Below are positions 32,604 through 41,770 of a stretch of DNA of 47,884 nt, one piece after another; the stretch's first letter is position 1; each line of letters starts with the position of its first letter. The translations under genes and the position numbers were made by a program. The DNA comes from an uncultured Saprospiraceae bacterium (GTDB taxonomy: Bacteria; Bacteroidota; Bacteroidia; Chitinophagales; Saprospiraceae). The DNA lies in NCBI GenBank assembly GCA_937125475.1, contig CAKZLL010000023.1:1-47884 (forward strand). Reading direction: 5' to 3'. The notes beneath the pieces were generated by a model. The model made no database searches and was not told the DNA's origin. It saw nothing but the letters and a program-made list of their open reading frames with translations.

Positions 32604-33935
32604 ATGAAACAATTTTGGGGTTTCTGCGTAGCAGTTTTAATATCAGCTTCTCTTTTTACATCATGTAATCAAGCAAGTTTAATTGGAGCAGATATAATAC
32701 CAACAGAAGATAATATTAATGTAGCGTACACTGATACGCTTAGTTTGAGAGCAACTACTGTTAGAGAAGATAGTGTAAAAGTATATGATCCGAGTCCTTC
32801 ATTACAACCTTCAAGACACTTGTTAGGTCATGTAAACGATCCAGAATTTGGTATATATACTTCAAACATTTATACTCAATTAGAATTATTAACAACTAGT
32901 CCTGAATTTGAAGGAGCTACATTGGACTCAATAGTTTTAGTACTTGCTTATTCTCCCAAAGGTCATTATGGCGATTTGAGTAAACCGTTTAATTTAAAAG
33001 TGTTCGAGGTCACGGAAGACATGGAAGAGACATCTATCTATTATTCTGATCAAGAGTTTGCGACAGCAAGTGCACTTTTAGGAGAAAAAACGTTTATACC
33101 AGCACCTCTTGACTCTGTTTTAATTGATACAAATTATGTTCAACCCCACATAAGAATTCCCTTAGATAATGCACTTGGTGAACGATTTTTAAATGTAACG
33201 GATTCAACCGTTTATCAGAGTGATGCGTTTTTTACTGATTATTTTAAAGGTTTAAAGATTGTAGGTAATGATGGCAATAATGATGCTATTATAGCATTTA
33301 ATTTGCTAAGTGCTTGGTCAAATGTAGAGATACATTATACTATCCAAGATACAATTCAAAAAGTTTTTGGATTACGAGCTAAATCAGGTTCTACCAAAAC
33401 AATGAATTTTACACATGATTATTCTGCTGCACCTGTTTTGAGTTTTATTGATAATACAACTTTAGGTGATAGTTTGGTTTTCGTGCAATCATTAGAAGGT
33501 TTAAATGTAAAAATTGAAATGCCTTATATTGATGAAATAAATAATATTCTTGTTAATAAAGCTGATTTAGTAGTACAAGTAGCTCAAGATGCAAATTCAA
33601 CAATTTATCCTATTCCAGAGCAATTAATTTTATTGCGCAAAAATAGCAATGGAGAGTTTATTTTTATTGAAGATATTGCAGTTTCTATTAGCCGAACTTC
33701 TAGCTTTCAGGGTTCATTTGGAGGTCAATCCGAAGAAAACGCTGCTTCTATTATGGAATATTCTATGAATATTTCAAGTCATCTTCAAGATATGATTGAT
33801 GGCAGTTTGGATAATAGTGATCTATATCTAACGACTTACCCTAAATCTGGAGAACCTAATAGATTAATCATTGGAGGAACAAAACATTCACAGTACAAGA
33901 TGAAAATTCAGTTAACTTATACTAAATTAGATTAA
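32604..33935 (+). CDS. DUF4270 lipoprotein (443 aa)
   Basis: The lipoprotein signal MKQFWGFCVAVLISASLFTSC has the lipidated Cys at ~21, followed by NQASLIGADIIPTEDNINVAYTDT, typical of DUF4270 proteins. The mature part is beta-rich with the family's GHVNDPEFGIYTSNIYTQ segment near residues 73-90 and a C-terminal LIIGGTKHSQYKMKIQLTY. Family members are predicted outer-membrane-associated lipoproteins of unknown function. It ends 4 bp before the glmS start codon, so both are co-transcribed and probably translationally coupled. Confidence 0.92.
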   Translation: MKQFWGFCVAVLISASLFTSCNQASLIGADIIPTEDNINVAYTDTLSLRATTVREDSVKVYDPSPSLQPSRHLLGHVNDPEFGIYTSNIYTQLELLTTSPEFEGATLDSIVLVLAYSPKGHYGDLSKPFNLKVFEVTEDMEETSIYYSDQEFATASALLGEKTFIPAPLDSVLIDTNYVQPHIRIPLDNALGERFLNVTDSTVYQSDAFFTDYFKGLKIVGNDGNNDAIIAFNLLSAWSNVEIHYTIQDTIQKVFGLRAKSGSTKTMNFTHDYSAAPVLSFIDNTTLGDSLVFVQSLEGLNVKIEMPYIDEINNILVNKADLVVQVAQDANSTIYPIPEQLILLRKNSNGEFIFIEDIAVSISRTSSFQGSFGGQSEENAASIMEYSMNISSHLQDMIDGSLDNSDLYLTTYPKSGEPNRLIIGGTKHSQYKMKIQLTYTKLD

Positions 33936-33939
33936 TACC

Positions 33940-35790
33940 ATGTGCGGAATTGTTGCTTATATTGGGCAAAAAGAAGCCTACCCAATCCTTATTAAAGGAT
34001 TGCAGCGTTTAGAATATCGTGGATACGATAGTGCTGGCGTTGCCTTATTCAATGATGGAAACTTAAATATTTTAAAAAGAAAAGGTAAGGTTAACGACCT
34101 CCTTCAATTCTCCAAAGATAAAAATACAGCGGGGAATATTGGTATGGGACATACTCGTTGGGCAACTCATGGAGTTCCTAATAATACGAATGCCCATCCT
34201 CACCCATCTGGTGATGGTGATTTGGCGATTATTCATAATGGTATTATTGAAAACTATGAACCATTAAAGAAAGCCTTAAAGAATAAAGGTCATATTTTTA
34301 CCTCTGATACAGATACCGAAGTATTGGTACATTTGATTGAAGAGGTTCAAAGAGAGACAAAAACTGATATTGCAGAAGCAGTTCGTTTAGCATTATCTCA
34401 AGTTATTGGAGCTTATGCTATTGTCGTTTTAGACCAAAAAGACCCAACTAGACTTGTTGCGGCACGTAAAGCAAGTCCGCTTGTGATTGGTATAGGTAAG
34501 GATGATTTTTATTTAGCTTCCGATGCAACTCCTATTATTGAGTACACTAAAAATGTAGTATATCTTAATGATGAAGAGATTGCAGTTGTTGATTTGAAAA
34601 ATGGTCTTGAAATAAAAACAATTGCTAATGAACCACAAGTGCCTGTAATTCAAGAAATCCACATGGAAGTGGAGCGATTGGAAAAAGGCGGTTATGATCA
34701 TTACATGCTCAAAGAAATTTATGAGCAACCTAGAACAATTGCCGATTGTATGCGTGGCAGAATTGACTCTAAAAACAATCGAATTTATCTAGGTGGTATA
34801 ATGGAGCATAAAAAGCGATTTCAAAATGCGAAACGAATTATTATCGTTGCATGTGGAACGTCTTGGCATTCTGGCTTGATAGCTGAATATCTAATTGAGG
34901 AATTAGCACGCATTCCTGTTGAGGTTGAATATGCTTCAGAGTTTAGGTATAGAAACCCAATTGTTGGTGAAGGTGATATTGTTATCGCATTGTCACAATC
35001 TGGTGAAACAGCTGATACTCTAGCAGCATTAGAAATTGCTAAAAAACGTGGTGCGATGATTTATGGTATCGTCAATGTGGTAGGATCTTCTATTGCACGA
35101 TTGACTGATGCAGGTTCTTACATTCATGCTGGACCAGAGATTGGTGTTGCTTCTACAAAAGCTTTTACTGGACAAGTCACTTTGTTGACTATGATGGCTT
35201 TGAATTTAGCTCATGAAAGAGGAACAATTTCAGAGTCTGAATATCAAAAATTGATTATTGAGCTAGAGAATGTTCCAAATAAAATTAAGGAGTTATTAGC
35301 GAATAACGAAGAAAATAGTAAGATTAAATATATAGCTTCTGTATTTCAAAATGCAGAGAATGCACTTTATTTAGGAAGAGGCTATAATTTTCCAATTGCA
35401 TTAGAAGGTGCGTTGAAATTAAAAGAAATTTCATATATTCATGCAGAAGGTTATCCTGCTGCTGAAATGAAGCATGGCCCGATTGCTTTGATAGACGAAA
35501 ATATGCCTGTGGTAGTTGTAGCAACTAATCATAGTGCATATGAAAAAATCTTGAGTAATATTCAAGAAGTCAAAGCAAGAAAAGGACGTGTTGTTGCAAT
35601 TGTAGAACAAGGTGATGTTCATATTAAGAATATTGCTGATTTTGTGATTGAAATACCAAAAACAGCAGAACCACTTACACCGCTTCTTGCTGTTATTCCA
35701 CTTCAATTACTCTCTTATCATATTGCAGTAATGAGGGAATGTAATGTAGATCAACCCCGTAATTTGGCTAAATCAGTTACAGTAGAGTAA
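33940..35790 (+). CDS. glmS: Glutamine-fructose-6-phosphate aminotransferase (616 aa)
   Basis: GlmS makes glucosamine-6-phosphate, the entry to peptidoglycan and LPS amino sugars. The N-terminal nucleophile is Cys2 (MCGIVAYIG). The glutaminase domain has RLEYRGYDSAG, HTRWATHG and the HNGIIENY loop. Two SIS sugar-binding domains follow (ACGTSWHSG, SQSGETADT, and the C-terminal LGRGYNFPIALEGALKLKE with AEMKHGPIAL). The C-terminus ends in PRNLAKSVTVE as usual. No glmS ribozyme is expected or seen upstream, since the gene follows the DUF4270 stop directly. Confidence 0.98.
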   Translation: MCGIVAYIGQKEAYPILIKGLQRLEYRGYDSAGVALFNDGNLNILKRKGKVNDLLQFSKDKNTAGNIGMGHTRWATHGVPNNTNAHPHPSGDGDLAIIHNGIIENYEPLKKALKNKGHIFTSDTDTEVLVHLIEEVQRETKTDIAEAVRLALSQVIGAYAIVVLDQKDPTRLVAARKASPLVIGIGKDDFYLASDATPIIEYTKNVVYLNDEEIAVVDLKNGLEIKTIANEPQVPVIQEIHMEVERLEKGGYDHYMLKEIYEQPRTIADCMRGRIDSKNNRIYLGGIMEHKKRFQNAKRIIIVACGTSWHSGLIAEYLIEELARIPVEVEYASEFRYRNPIVGEGDIVIALSQSGETADTLAALEIAKKRGAMIYGIVNVVGSSIARLTDAGSYIHAGPEIGVASTKAFTGQVTLLTMMALNLAHERGTISESEYQKLIIELENVPNKIKELLANNEENSKIKYIASVFQNAENALYLGRGYNFPIALEGALKLKEISYIHAEGYPAAEMKHGPIALIDENMPVVVVATNHSAYEKILSNIQEVKARKGRVVAIVEQGDVHIKNIADFVIEIPKTAEPLTPLLAVIPLQLLSYHIAVMRECNVDQPRNLAKSVTVE

Positions 35791-35798
35791 TTTTTTTG

Positions 35799-35836
35799 AT
35801 AAAACAGTCAACTTTTTGGTAAGTTGGCTGTTTTAT
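35799..35836. terminator. Terminator after glmS
   Basis: ATAAAACAGTCAACTT (35799-35814) pairs with AAGTTGGCTGTTTTAT (35821-35836) with one wobble and a 6-nt loop. Confidence 0.9.
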
Positions 35837-36113
35837 ACGTCATTTGTAATATGTTTTTGTAAAATATTTAGACCTAAAAAACAGTTGAATTAAGAAAGCA
35901 TAAAAATCTAAAAAGGTTAGATAACTTATTTCAACTACAACCATACTTATTATTCTATTCAAATTGAATAAATATTAAAATAAGTTTAATGTATTAAATC
36001 CTGCAATTTCCGAATTCAATTGAGCTATATCATAGCAAATAATCATTTCAATAATAAAGTAGGATCAACAAAAAACAATAAGAAGTTAATTTATTAGATC
36101 TTAACTAATCTTT

Positions 36114-36131
36114 TATACAGGTAACTGTATA
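36114..36131. promoter_or_regulatory. Inverted repeat TATACAG-GTAA-CTGTATA
   Basis: Two perfect 7-bp arms with a 4-bp spacer. This is operator-like in size and symmetry, about 250 bp before the DUF4290 gene and 150 bp before its -7 box candidate. Confidence 0.35.
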
Positions 36132-36278
36132 TTACACCTATATTATCTAATCTAAAATTTCAATCTCTAAAACAATACTCTCGCTTATCTAAGGTATAAT
36201 TATTGTATTATAATTAATGTAATTATTATCAAAAGTAAAGCTTTTATTACTATCTCATTAAGAAAAATAAAAAATTAT

Positions 36279-36286
36279 TATATTTG
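36279..36286 (+). promoter_or_regulatory. Candidate -7 box (TATATTTG) for the DUF4290 gene
   Basis: Match to TAnnTTTG 99 bp before the start codon; the -33 element is not clear. Confidence 0.45.
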
Positions 36287-36384
36287 TAACTACTTGATTT
36301 ATAATAATAAGCAAAATATATTTAAATTTAATCAATAAAGGTATTTAAACCCTTTAAAACTCAAGACTATAATTTTTACTATTC

Positions 36385-37071
36385 ATGAAATATAATACAG
36401 TCAAGCCAAAGCTGATCATACCTGAATATGGTCGAAATATTCAAACGTTAATCTATTATGCTAAAACAATAGAAGATAAAGAGGAAAGACAAGCATTTGT
36501 AGAGAAAATTCTTGAGTTGATGCAACAAATGCACCCTCAAGCAAGAAATGTAGAAGATTATAAAGCTAAATTATGGTCGCATCTTGTACGTATTGGCAAT
36601 TATGAGCTAGATATTGATATTCCTGATAATGTCACGCTTGAACCGTTAGAAAAGAAAAGACCTAATCAACTTAGTTATCCTGATGGTAATGTCAAATTTC
36701 GTCATTATGGTCGCAATGTGCAAGAAATGATTGCTAAGGCGATTGCAATGGAGGATAAAGAAAAACAAGCCGATTTCACTCATGTGATAGGTGCTTACAT
36801 GAAAATGGCTTATAAATCTTGGAATCAACCTGTTGTTAGTGATGAAAATATCATCCGCGACTTGAAAATTCTTTCTGGTGATCAATTAGAAGTTGATGAC
36901 AATATGTCTTTAGATGATGTTTATTCTTTCCGTAAAAGAAATAATAATAATAATCGTCGTAATGATAGCAGAGGAAGTAGAGGAAGAGATAATAGAGGAA
37001 GAGATAACAGGGGAAGAGATAACAGAGGAAGAGATAATAGAGGAAGTAATAATTATAAGAAAAGAAAATAA
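36385..37071 (+). CDS. DUF4290 protein with an Arg/Gly/Asp/Asn repeat tail (228 aa)
   Basis: The body (1-~180) matches DUF4290: an opening LIIPEYGRNIQTLIYYAKTIEDKEER, repeated in the middle as VKFRHYGRNVQEMIAKAIAMEDKEKQ, so the domain has two similar halves, plus YKAKLWSHLVRIGNYELDID. The last ~45 residues are an unordered, strongly basic tail: an Asn/Arg run, then four tandem RGRDN units and flanking RGS. DUF4290 proteins are soluble and of unknown function. RG-rich tails often bind RNA; whether this one does is open. A terminator lies 12 bp downstream. Confidence 0.9.
   Translation: MKYNTVKPKLIIPEYGRNIQTLIYYAKTIEDKEERQAFVEKILELMQQMHPQARNVEDYKAKLWSHLVRIGNYELDIDIPDNVTLEPLEKKRPNQLSYPDGNVKFRHYGRNVQEMIAKAIAMEDKEKQADFTHVIGAYMKMAYKSWNQPVVSDENIIRDLKILSGDQLEVDDNMSLDDVYSFRKRNNNNNRRNDSRGSRGRDNRGRDNRGRDNRGRDNRGSNNYKKRK
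36979..37038 (+). repeat. Four 15-bp tandem repeats inside the DUF4290 gene
   Basis: Four units AGAGGAAGAGATAAY (one with AGG for AGA) encode RGRDN and follow one another without spacer. The length is a multiple of three, so copy-number changes would keep the frame. Confidence 0.9.
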
Positions 37072-37082
37072 CTTTTTTATAA

Positions 37083-37113
37083 AAAGAGGCTGTCTCAAAA
37101 GGGCAGCCTCTTT
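37083..37113 (+). terminator. Terminator after the DUF4290 gene
   Basis: AAAGAGGCTGTC (37083-37094) pairs with GGCAGCCTCTTT (37102-37113) with one wobble, followed by a T-rich tract. Confidence 0.88.
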
Positions 37114-37291
37114 CTATTTAGTTCCTAGAGAAGACTATTAAATTTCTTCTTAAGAAACAAGTACTTATTAATTTATGGATATTGAAATAGCACTTATTCC
37201 TCTTGTGAATTAGAAGAGATAACAAAAGGAATATACATTTGATATGACTATTGGAGATGTAAGGTTCTAATCGTAATATTGGATTTAAATA

Positions 37292-37422
37292 GATTCATTG
37301 ACAATTTTTGCCAGAATGAATATTTTTTAAATCCAGCGGTGGCTTGCCCCGTTGTTTTTCAAAGAGTTAGATCAATGGAGCAAGCCCACATTAGAATAAA
37401 TGGCAAAAATTGTCAATCAACC
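37292..37422. mobile_element. Miniature inverted-repeat element, copy 2 (131 bp)
   Basis: The 22-bp terminal inverted repeats 37292-37313 and 37401-37422 match at 20 of 22 positions. The element is flanked immediately on both sides by the identical octamer TTTAAATA (37284-37291 and 37423-37430), a target duplication. Its ends match the reverse complement of copy 1 (14909-15001) over ~31 bp (one mismatch) and ~25 bp (one mismatch). The inner ~75 bp differ and form their own imperfect hairpin (GTGGCTTGC...GCAAGCCCAC). It has no coding capacity. Confidence 0.85.
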
Positions 37423-37650
37423 TTTAAATATTCTAATTGGATATATCGAAATGGGAAAAAATAGATTAAATTTGGAATAGAAGACAAGTAGAGCATGTTT
37501 AATTTTATTGGTATTAATTACATTTTATAACAACATCAAAAACCTTATTTCGTTATTTTTGTATCAACTACTCTTCTCTCATCAAATCCATTAAGTAGGG
37601 GTAATAAAAAATCTAAAGACTACTTAAATCACGGATTTTTATCATTTGAT

Positions 37651-39120
37651 ATGAAAAAAATTACTTTACTTGCCGTACTTTTAGTCTTTTCACAAATCCT
37701 TTTTGCAGAAAAACACTATAAGTTTACTACAACCGTAGAAGCGGCTTATAAAAGTGCATTAGCACTAAAATTCAATGAAGCCAAGCAGTTATTAGCTAAA
37801 GAAAGGAAGGAAAATCCAGAAAATCTAATGCCGTATTTTGTAGAGGATTATATTGATTTCTACACTTTATTAGTCGATGGTAGCACGGCAAAATTTAAAA
37901 AGCTATCCAAAAACAAATCAGCACGTATTGATAAACTCTCTAAAGGTGATGCACTTTCGCCTTATTCTTTATATACAAGAGCTGAAATAAAAATACATTG
38001 GGCGATCCTCCGTTCACAGTATGGAGATGAATTGACTGCTTTCCGTGAATTGCGTTCGGCTTACAAAATGCTGAAAATTAATGATAAACAGTTTCCTCGA
38101 TTTATTGCTAATAAAAAAAGCTTAGGAATGTTGCGCACTATTTTTAGTGCTATTCCTGATGGTTATAAATGGAGTGCGCGTGCAATGGGCGTGAATGGCG
38201 ATTTTAATAGAGGTTATAGAGAAATTAAATCGGTCTTGGCTTATGCCAAAAAGCATAAGTTTCTATTTGAAGCAGAATGCCGTATTATTTATTCCTTTTT
38301 ATTATTAGGTATTAAAAATGATGAAAAACGTGCATGGCAAATCATTAATCATCCAAGTATTAATCCTAAAAAAAGTATGTTGGCTTGTTTTATTCAAGCT
38401 GATGTCGCGATGAAAACAGGACGAAATGATAAAGCAATTCAGCTAATTATTAATAAGCCTAAGTCGAAAAATTATTATAAAGTACCATTGATGAGTTATT
38501 TTTTAGGTGTTGCCAAATTGCGAAAGCTTGATAAAAATGCAGCTAATCAATTGCATTTATATTTAAAAACAGCGCATTCAACACATTATTTTAAAGCAAC
38601 TTATTTGTATTTGGCATGGCATGCACAAATTTTTGGCTCAAAGGCGAAACAAAAGGATTATTTAAAATTGAGTAAAGTCAAGGGATCAACGAAAATTTAT
38701 GATGATAAAAAAGCATCAGTCTTTGGAAAAGAAACCTATAATACGACGATTTTGAAAGCTCAAATGCTATTCGATGGCGGTTATTATACGAAAGTCAATA
38801 GAGTATTATTACAAAAAAAATCAAGTGATTTTTCTGCTAAAAGAGATAAAATTAACCATTATTTTTTATTAGCAAGAGCAGCGCACAAACAGAAGAAATA
38901 CAACAAAGCGATTGATTATTATAAAAAAACATTAGCGGAAGGATCAGGGACGAAATACTTTTTTGTTTGCTATTCTGCACTTAATTTAGGAAAGGTTTAT
39001 GAAGTACAAAAAAATAAAATACAAGCTAGAAAGTATTACAATCAATGTGCTAAAACTAAAAGTGAATATCATCAATCGAGTTATCATAAGCAAGCAAAAG
39101 AAGCTTTAAAGCGTTTGTAA
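37651..39120 (+). CDS. Secreted tetratricopeptide-repeat protein (489 aa)
   Basis: A signal peptide (MKKITLLAVLLVFSQILFA, ~19 residues) is followed by helical TPR-like repeats. Clear ones are EAAYKSALALKFNEAKQLL near 30-50, AEIKIHWAILRSQYGDELTAFRELRSAY near 112-140, and FLLARAAHKQKKYNKAIDYYKKTL and LGKVYEVQKNKIQARKYYNQC near the C-terminus. It resembles a Bacteroidota family of periplasmic TPR proteins of unknown role. The middle (200-400) is Lys-rich and less regular. It is convergent with the TonB receptor gene with only 25 bp between stops. Confidence 0.8.
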   Translation: MKKITLLAVLLVFSQILFAEKHYKFTTTVEAAYKSALALKFNEAKQLLAKERKENPENLMPYFVEDYIDFYTLLVDGSTAKFKKLSKNKSARIDKLSKGDALSPYSLYTRAEIKIHWAILRSQYGDELTAFRELRSAYKMLKINDKQFPRFIANKKSLGMLRTIFSAIPDGYKWSARAMGVNGDFNRGYREIKSVLAYAKKHKFLFEAECRIIYSFLLLGIKNDEKRAWQIINHPSINPKKSMLACFIQADVAMKTGRNDKAIQLIINKPKSKNYYKVPLMSYFLGVAKLRKLDKNAANQLHLYLKTAHSTHYFKATYLYLAWHAQIFGSKAKQKDYLKLSKVKGSTKIYDDKKASVFGKETYNTTILKAQMLFDGGYYTKVNRVLLQKKSSDFSAKRDKINHYFLLARAAHKQKKYNKAIDYYKKTLAEGSGTKYFFVCYSALNLGKVYEVQKNKIQARKYYNQCAKTKSEYHQSSYHKQAKEALKRL

Positions 39121-39145
39121 TTAAAGAATTTGGGGTGTTATAAAT

Positions 39146-41764
39146 TTAGAATTTTAAACTATAATATCCAGAAATCATCTGAGGCAAAAACATGCCTATT
39201 TCTAAAGGATTTTGTCCATCATCAGAATAAGAAAAAACTGGATTATTTTGATTATAAGCATTATATATACCTAAACTAAACCGATGTTCCAGCCGCTTAG
39301 TTGCATAAAAATAATTTAAATTTAAATCAATTCGATGTTCTAAGCTACCGCGTCGGTCATTTTTAGGTCCATCTGGTGTAACTAATTCTAAACCACTTTC
39401 TAAACTGCCAAAAGAAGACATTAGTAGCGGTTTAGGAGAACTAAAATGTCCTCGAAACCCAACTTCCCAATGTTTATTGATTTTATAATTGGTTAAAAAC
39501 TGTATATAATGTCGGGAGTCAAATTGAAATGGAAATGCTTGATTATTGTTTTCATTTTCAAAGAACCGCTTTGTCCAACTTAATGTATAAGCTCCAAATC
39601 CAGACCATTTACCTTGCTGAAAATAGAATGAAAATTCACTGCCGTAGCTATGACCTCCGCCAACTAAAAGCTGATCAGAAGCATTAACACCAAAATCAAC
39701 GGGTGTTAAAGAACCAGGCAAAGTGAGTAAATTGTCCATTGATTTATAATAAAGACCTGCTTTAATATTTACTTTATTTTTAAAATTTTTCTGGAAGTCT
39801 AAACTATATTGCCAAGCTGTTGCAGGTTTATAATCGTTGTCCGAAGGAAGCCACAAGTCTTGAGGTAAACCAATATCTGAGTTGGTAACTAAATGTAGAT
39901 ATTGTACCATTTTAGTCAAAGAGGCTGCAATTAAAGCATCATCGGATAGTTTGGCAGTTAATAAAAATCGAGGCTCTAAATGATAATAAAAAGTTGTTTC
40001 CTCAGTTAAAAAAGACGAAAGACGAAGTCCTAGTCGTAAATTTAACCAATTAGAAACCTTAATTTCATCTTCAAGATACAAGGCATAATGTTGAGAAATT
40101 GTTGCTTGTGCCTCAATTCGATTATTAAAAGAATCAATGCCTAAATTTAAACTATCAAACTCAGGTATGAAATCGGAATTTTCATCAAAAATAGCTACAA
40201 AAGGTTCAAATTGATAGAGATGCGCAGCGCCTCCAAATTTGACATGATGCTTTTTAAAAATCCAATCATAATCTAATTTTAGAGAAATTTCAATATTATC
40301 TGAAGTTAAACCTGAATAAATAAAATCGCGTTCTTCTCCTTCTATATTCGTATAATTCAAATGACCATATTCATTATAAAAATTGCTATAATTTAAGGTT
40401 AGGTTAGAAAACAAATGCTTACCATATATATGGTTCCAACGAAAGGATATGATATTATTACCATATTTTAATTGATTTTCGACGATTTCTTCCCCTTTTT
40501 CTCCAGCCTCATTTGTGAAATCGACTAATGTTTCGCCCGAAATTCTATCTCTTCCTTGATAGTAACTCAAATACAAGCGGTCATTTAAACCTAATTCATA
40601 GTTAACTTTAGCATTAAAATCATAATAATCTGGCAAAATTTCTTTGTCTCCTTCTGGAAAGAAAGCAGTTTCCAAAACACTTTGTACATAGGGCGCGATA
40701 AATGATTGTCGTCCTCCAATCCAAAATGCCCCTTTTTTTAATGGTCCACTCAAATGCCCATGATAACTCCGTTGATTGATTCCTGCCATTCCTGTCCATT
40801 TTTCGGGATTACCTTCACGAGATTGAATATCGACAACAGAAGCCAATCGACCTCCATAACGAGCCGAAAAACCTGAGGAATGAAATTGAACACCACGAAC
40901 CGCATCTGGATGAAAAATGGAATTGATTCCGAGTAAATGAAGCCAATTATAAACAGGCACACCATCTAATAAAACAAGATTATGACCCGTATTCCCGCCT
41001 CGAACATACAAACCGCCCATACCGCCAGCGCTAGACAGAACTCCAGCTTGCGCCCGTATAATATGCAATAAATCAGGCTCGCCTCCAATGCTTGGCGTTT
41101 TCTCACTCAAATTCATCATATTTTTTTGATTGAGCGGCGCGTTCGCTAAATCATCGCTTTGTAACGGACGACTGACAATAATTTCTTCAAATTCGATTTC
41201 TTGCCCTTCTAAGGAAATATCTAAGCGTTTTCGTTCGGTTACAGAAATTGATTGTTCCGTATCGTACATGCCTAAATAGCTGGCAATCAAGGTATGTTTG
41301 CCTTTTGGGACTTTCAAACTATAATAACCGTAATTATTTGTAGAAATGCCAATATTGGTATTATTAATATAAACAGTAGCTGCGGTGAGTGCTTCTTTAG
41401 TACTTTTATCTCGAATAATTCCATATAATTCGAAGTGCTTTTTTTTAGAAATAAGTACTTGATTGTCAATGATTTCATAGTCCAATTCCGTATTTTTAAA
41501 TAAGAAACGGAGCAATTGACGAATAGAAATTGACGTTTTTTTTAGCGTATATTCTTTATGAGATGGAAGGAGATTTGAGCTATAAGCGAATGTTAAATTA
41601 GTTTGATTTTCTATTTTTTTGAAAGCAGTAGCTAAGTCATTTTTTTGGAATTGAATAATAATTTTCTGATCTAAAATAGTAGATTGTGCAAAGGAAAACT
41701 GTATTCCTAGCACAATCCAAATTACTATAATTCCGATTTTCTTACAAGAGTAATGTTGAACCAT
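39146..41764 (-). CDS. TonB-dependent receptor with STN and CarboxypepD_reg-like domains (872 aa)
   Basis: This is an outer-membrane transducer-type receptor. After a signal peptide (~26 aa) comes an STN domain (~30-107, FQKNDLATAFKKIENQTNLTFAYSS), which contacts the FecR-type anti-sigma factor. A carboxypeptidase-regulatory-like beta domain (~112-190) follows, then the plug (~215-325, LYVRGGNTGHNLVLLDGVPVYN) and a 22-strand-type barrel ending in a C-terminal aromatic (YYSLKF). It follows the FecR gene by 6 bp and completes a sigma/FecR/receptor unit. The ligand is unknown. No SusD gene follows, so polysaccharide import of the Sus type is less likely than siderophore or other small ligand. 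Confidence 0.95.
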   Translation of the reverse strand: MVQHYSCKKIGIIVIWIVLGIQFSFAQSTILDQKIIIQFQKNDLATAFKKIENQTNLTFAYSSNLLPSHKEYTLKKTSISIRQLLRFLFKNTELDYEIIDNQVLISKKKHFELYGIIRDKSTKEALTAATVYINNTNIGISTNNYGYYSLKVPKGKHTLIASYLGMYDTEQSISVTERKRLDISLEGQEIEFEEIIVSRPLQSDDLANAPLNQKNMMNLSEKTPSIGGEPDLLHIIRAQAGVLSSAGGMGGLYVRGGNTGHNLVLLDGVPVYNWLHLLGINSIFHPDAVRGVQFHSSGFSARYGGRLASVVDIQSREGNPEKWTGMAGINQRSYHGHLSGPLKKGAFWIGGRQSFIAPYVQSVLETAFFPEGDKEILPDYYDFNAKVNYELGLNDRLYLSYYQGRDRISGETLVDFTNEAGEKGEEIVENQLKYGNNIISFRWNHIYGKHLFSNLTLNYSNFYNEYGHLNYTNIEGEERDFIYSGLTSDNIEISLKLDYDWIFKKHHVKFGGAAHLYQFEPFVAIFDENSDFIPEFDSLNLGIDSFNNRIEAQATISQHYALYLEDEIKVSNWLNLRLGLRLSSFLTEETTFYYHLEPRFLLTAKLSDDALIAASLTKMVQYLHLVTNSDIGLPQDLWLPSDNDYKPATAWQYSLDFQKNFKNKVNIKAGLYYKSMDNLLTLPGSLTPVDFGVNASDQLLVGGGHSYGSEFSFYFQQGKWSGFGAYTLSWTKRFFENENNNQAFPFQFDSRHYIQFLTNYKINKHWEVGFRGHFSSPKPLLMSSFGSLESGLELVTPDGPKNDRRGSLEHRIDLNLNYFYATKRLEHRFSLGIYNAYNQNNPVFSYSDDGQNPLEIGMFLPQMISGYYSLKF

Positions 41765-41770
41765 TTTTAA

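Larger units (their letters stand above)
35791..36384 (+). other. Intergenic region, 594 bp
   Basis: After the glmS terminator the DNA is AT-rich. It holds a 7-bp inverted repeat (36114-36131) and a -7 box candidate at 36279-36286. I see no open frame or RNA gene in it. Confidence 0.6.
37072..37650 (+). other. Intergenic region, 579 bp
   Basis: It contains the DUF4290 terminator and miniature element copy 2 (37292-37422). The remainder is AT-rich without a convincing gene. A 61-codon frame at 37279-37464 runs through the element and is chance. Confidence 0.6.

Noticed and set aside
33930-33945. glmS ribozyme before glmS
   Set aside because: The DUF4270 coding sequence runs to 4 bp before the glmS start, leaving no room for a ribozyme leader.
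36979-37038. Tandem repeat considered as CRISPR-like array
   Set aside because: Units are 15 bp, contiguous without spacers, and in frame with a protein; no cas genes are nearby.
36914-37141. Ile/Glu-rich frame overlapping the DUF4290 tail
   Set aside because: It is an out-of-frame reading of the 15-bp tandem repeats and runs on through the terminator.
37279-37464. 61-codon frame across miniature element copy 2
   Set aside because: It runs through both inverted repeats and the core hairpin, and copy 1 has no matching frame, so it is not a conserved coding sequence.
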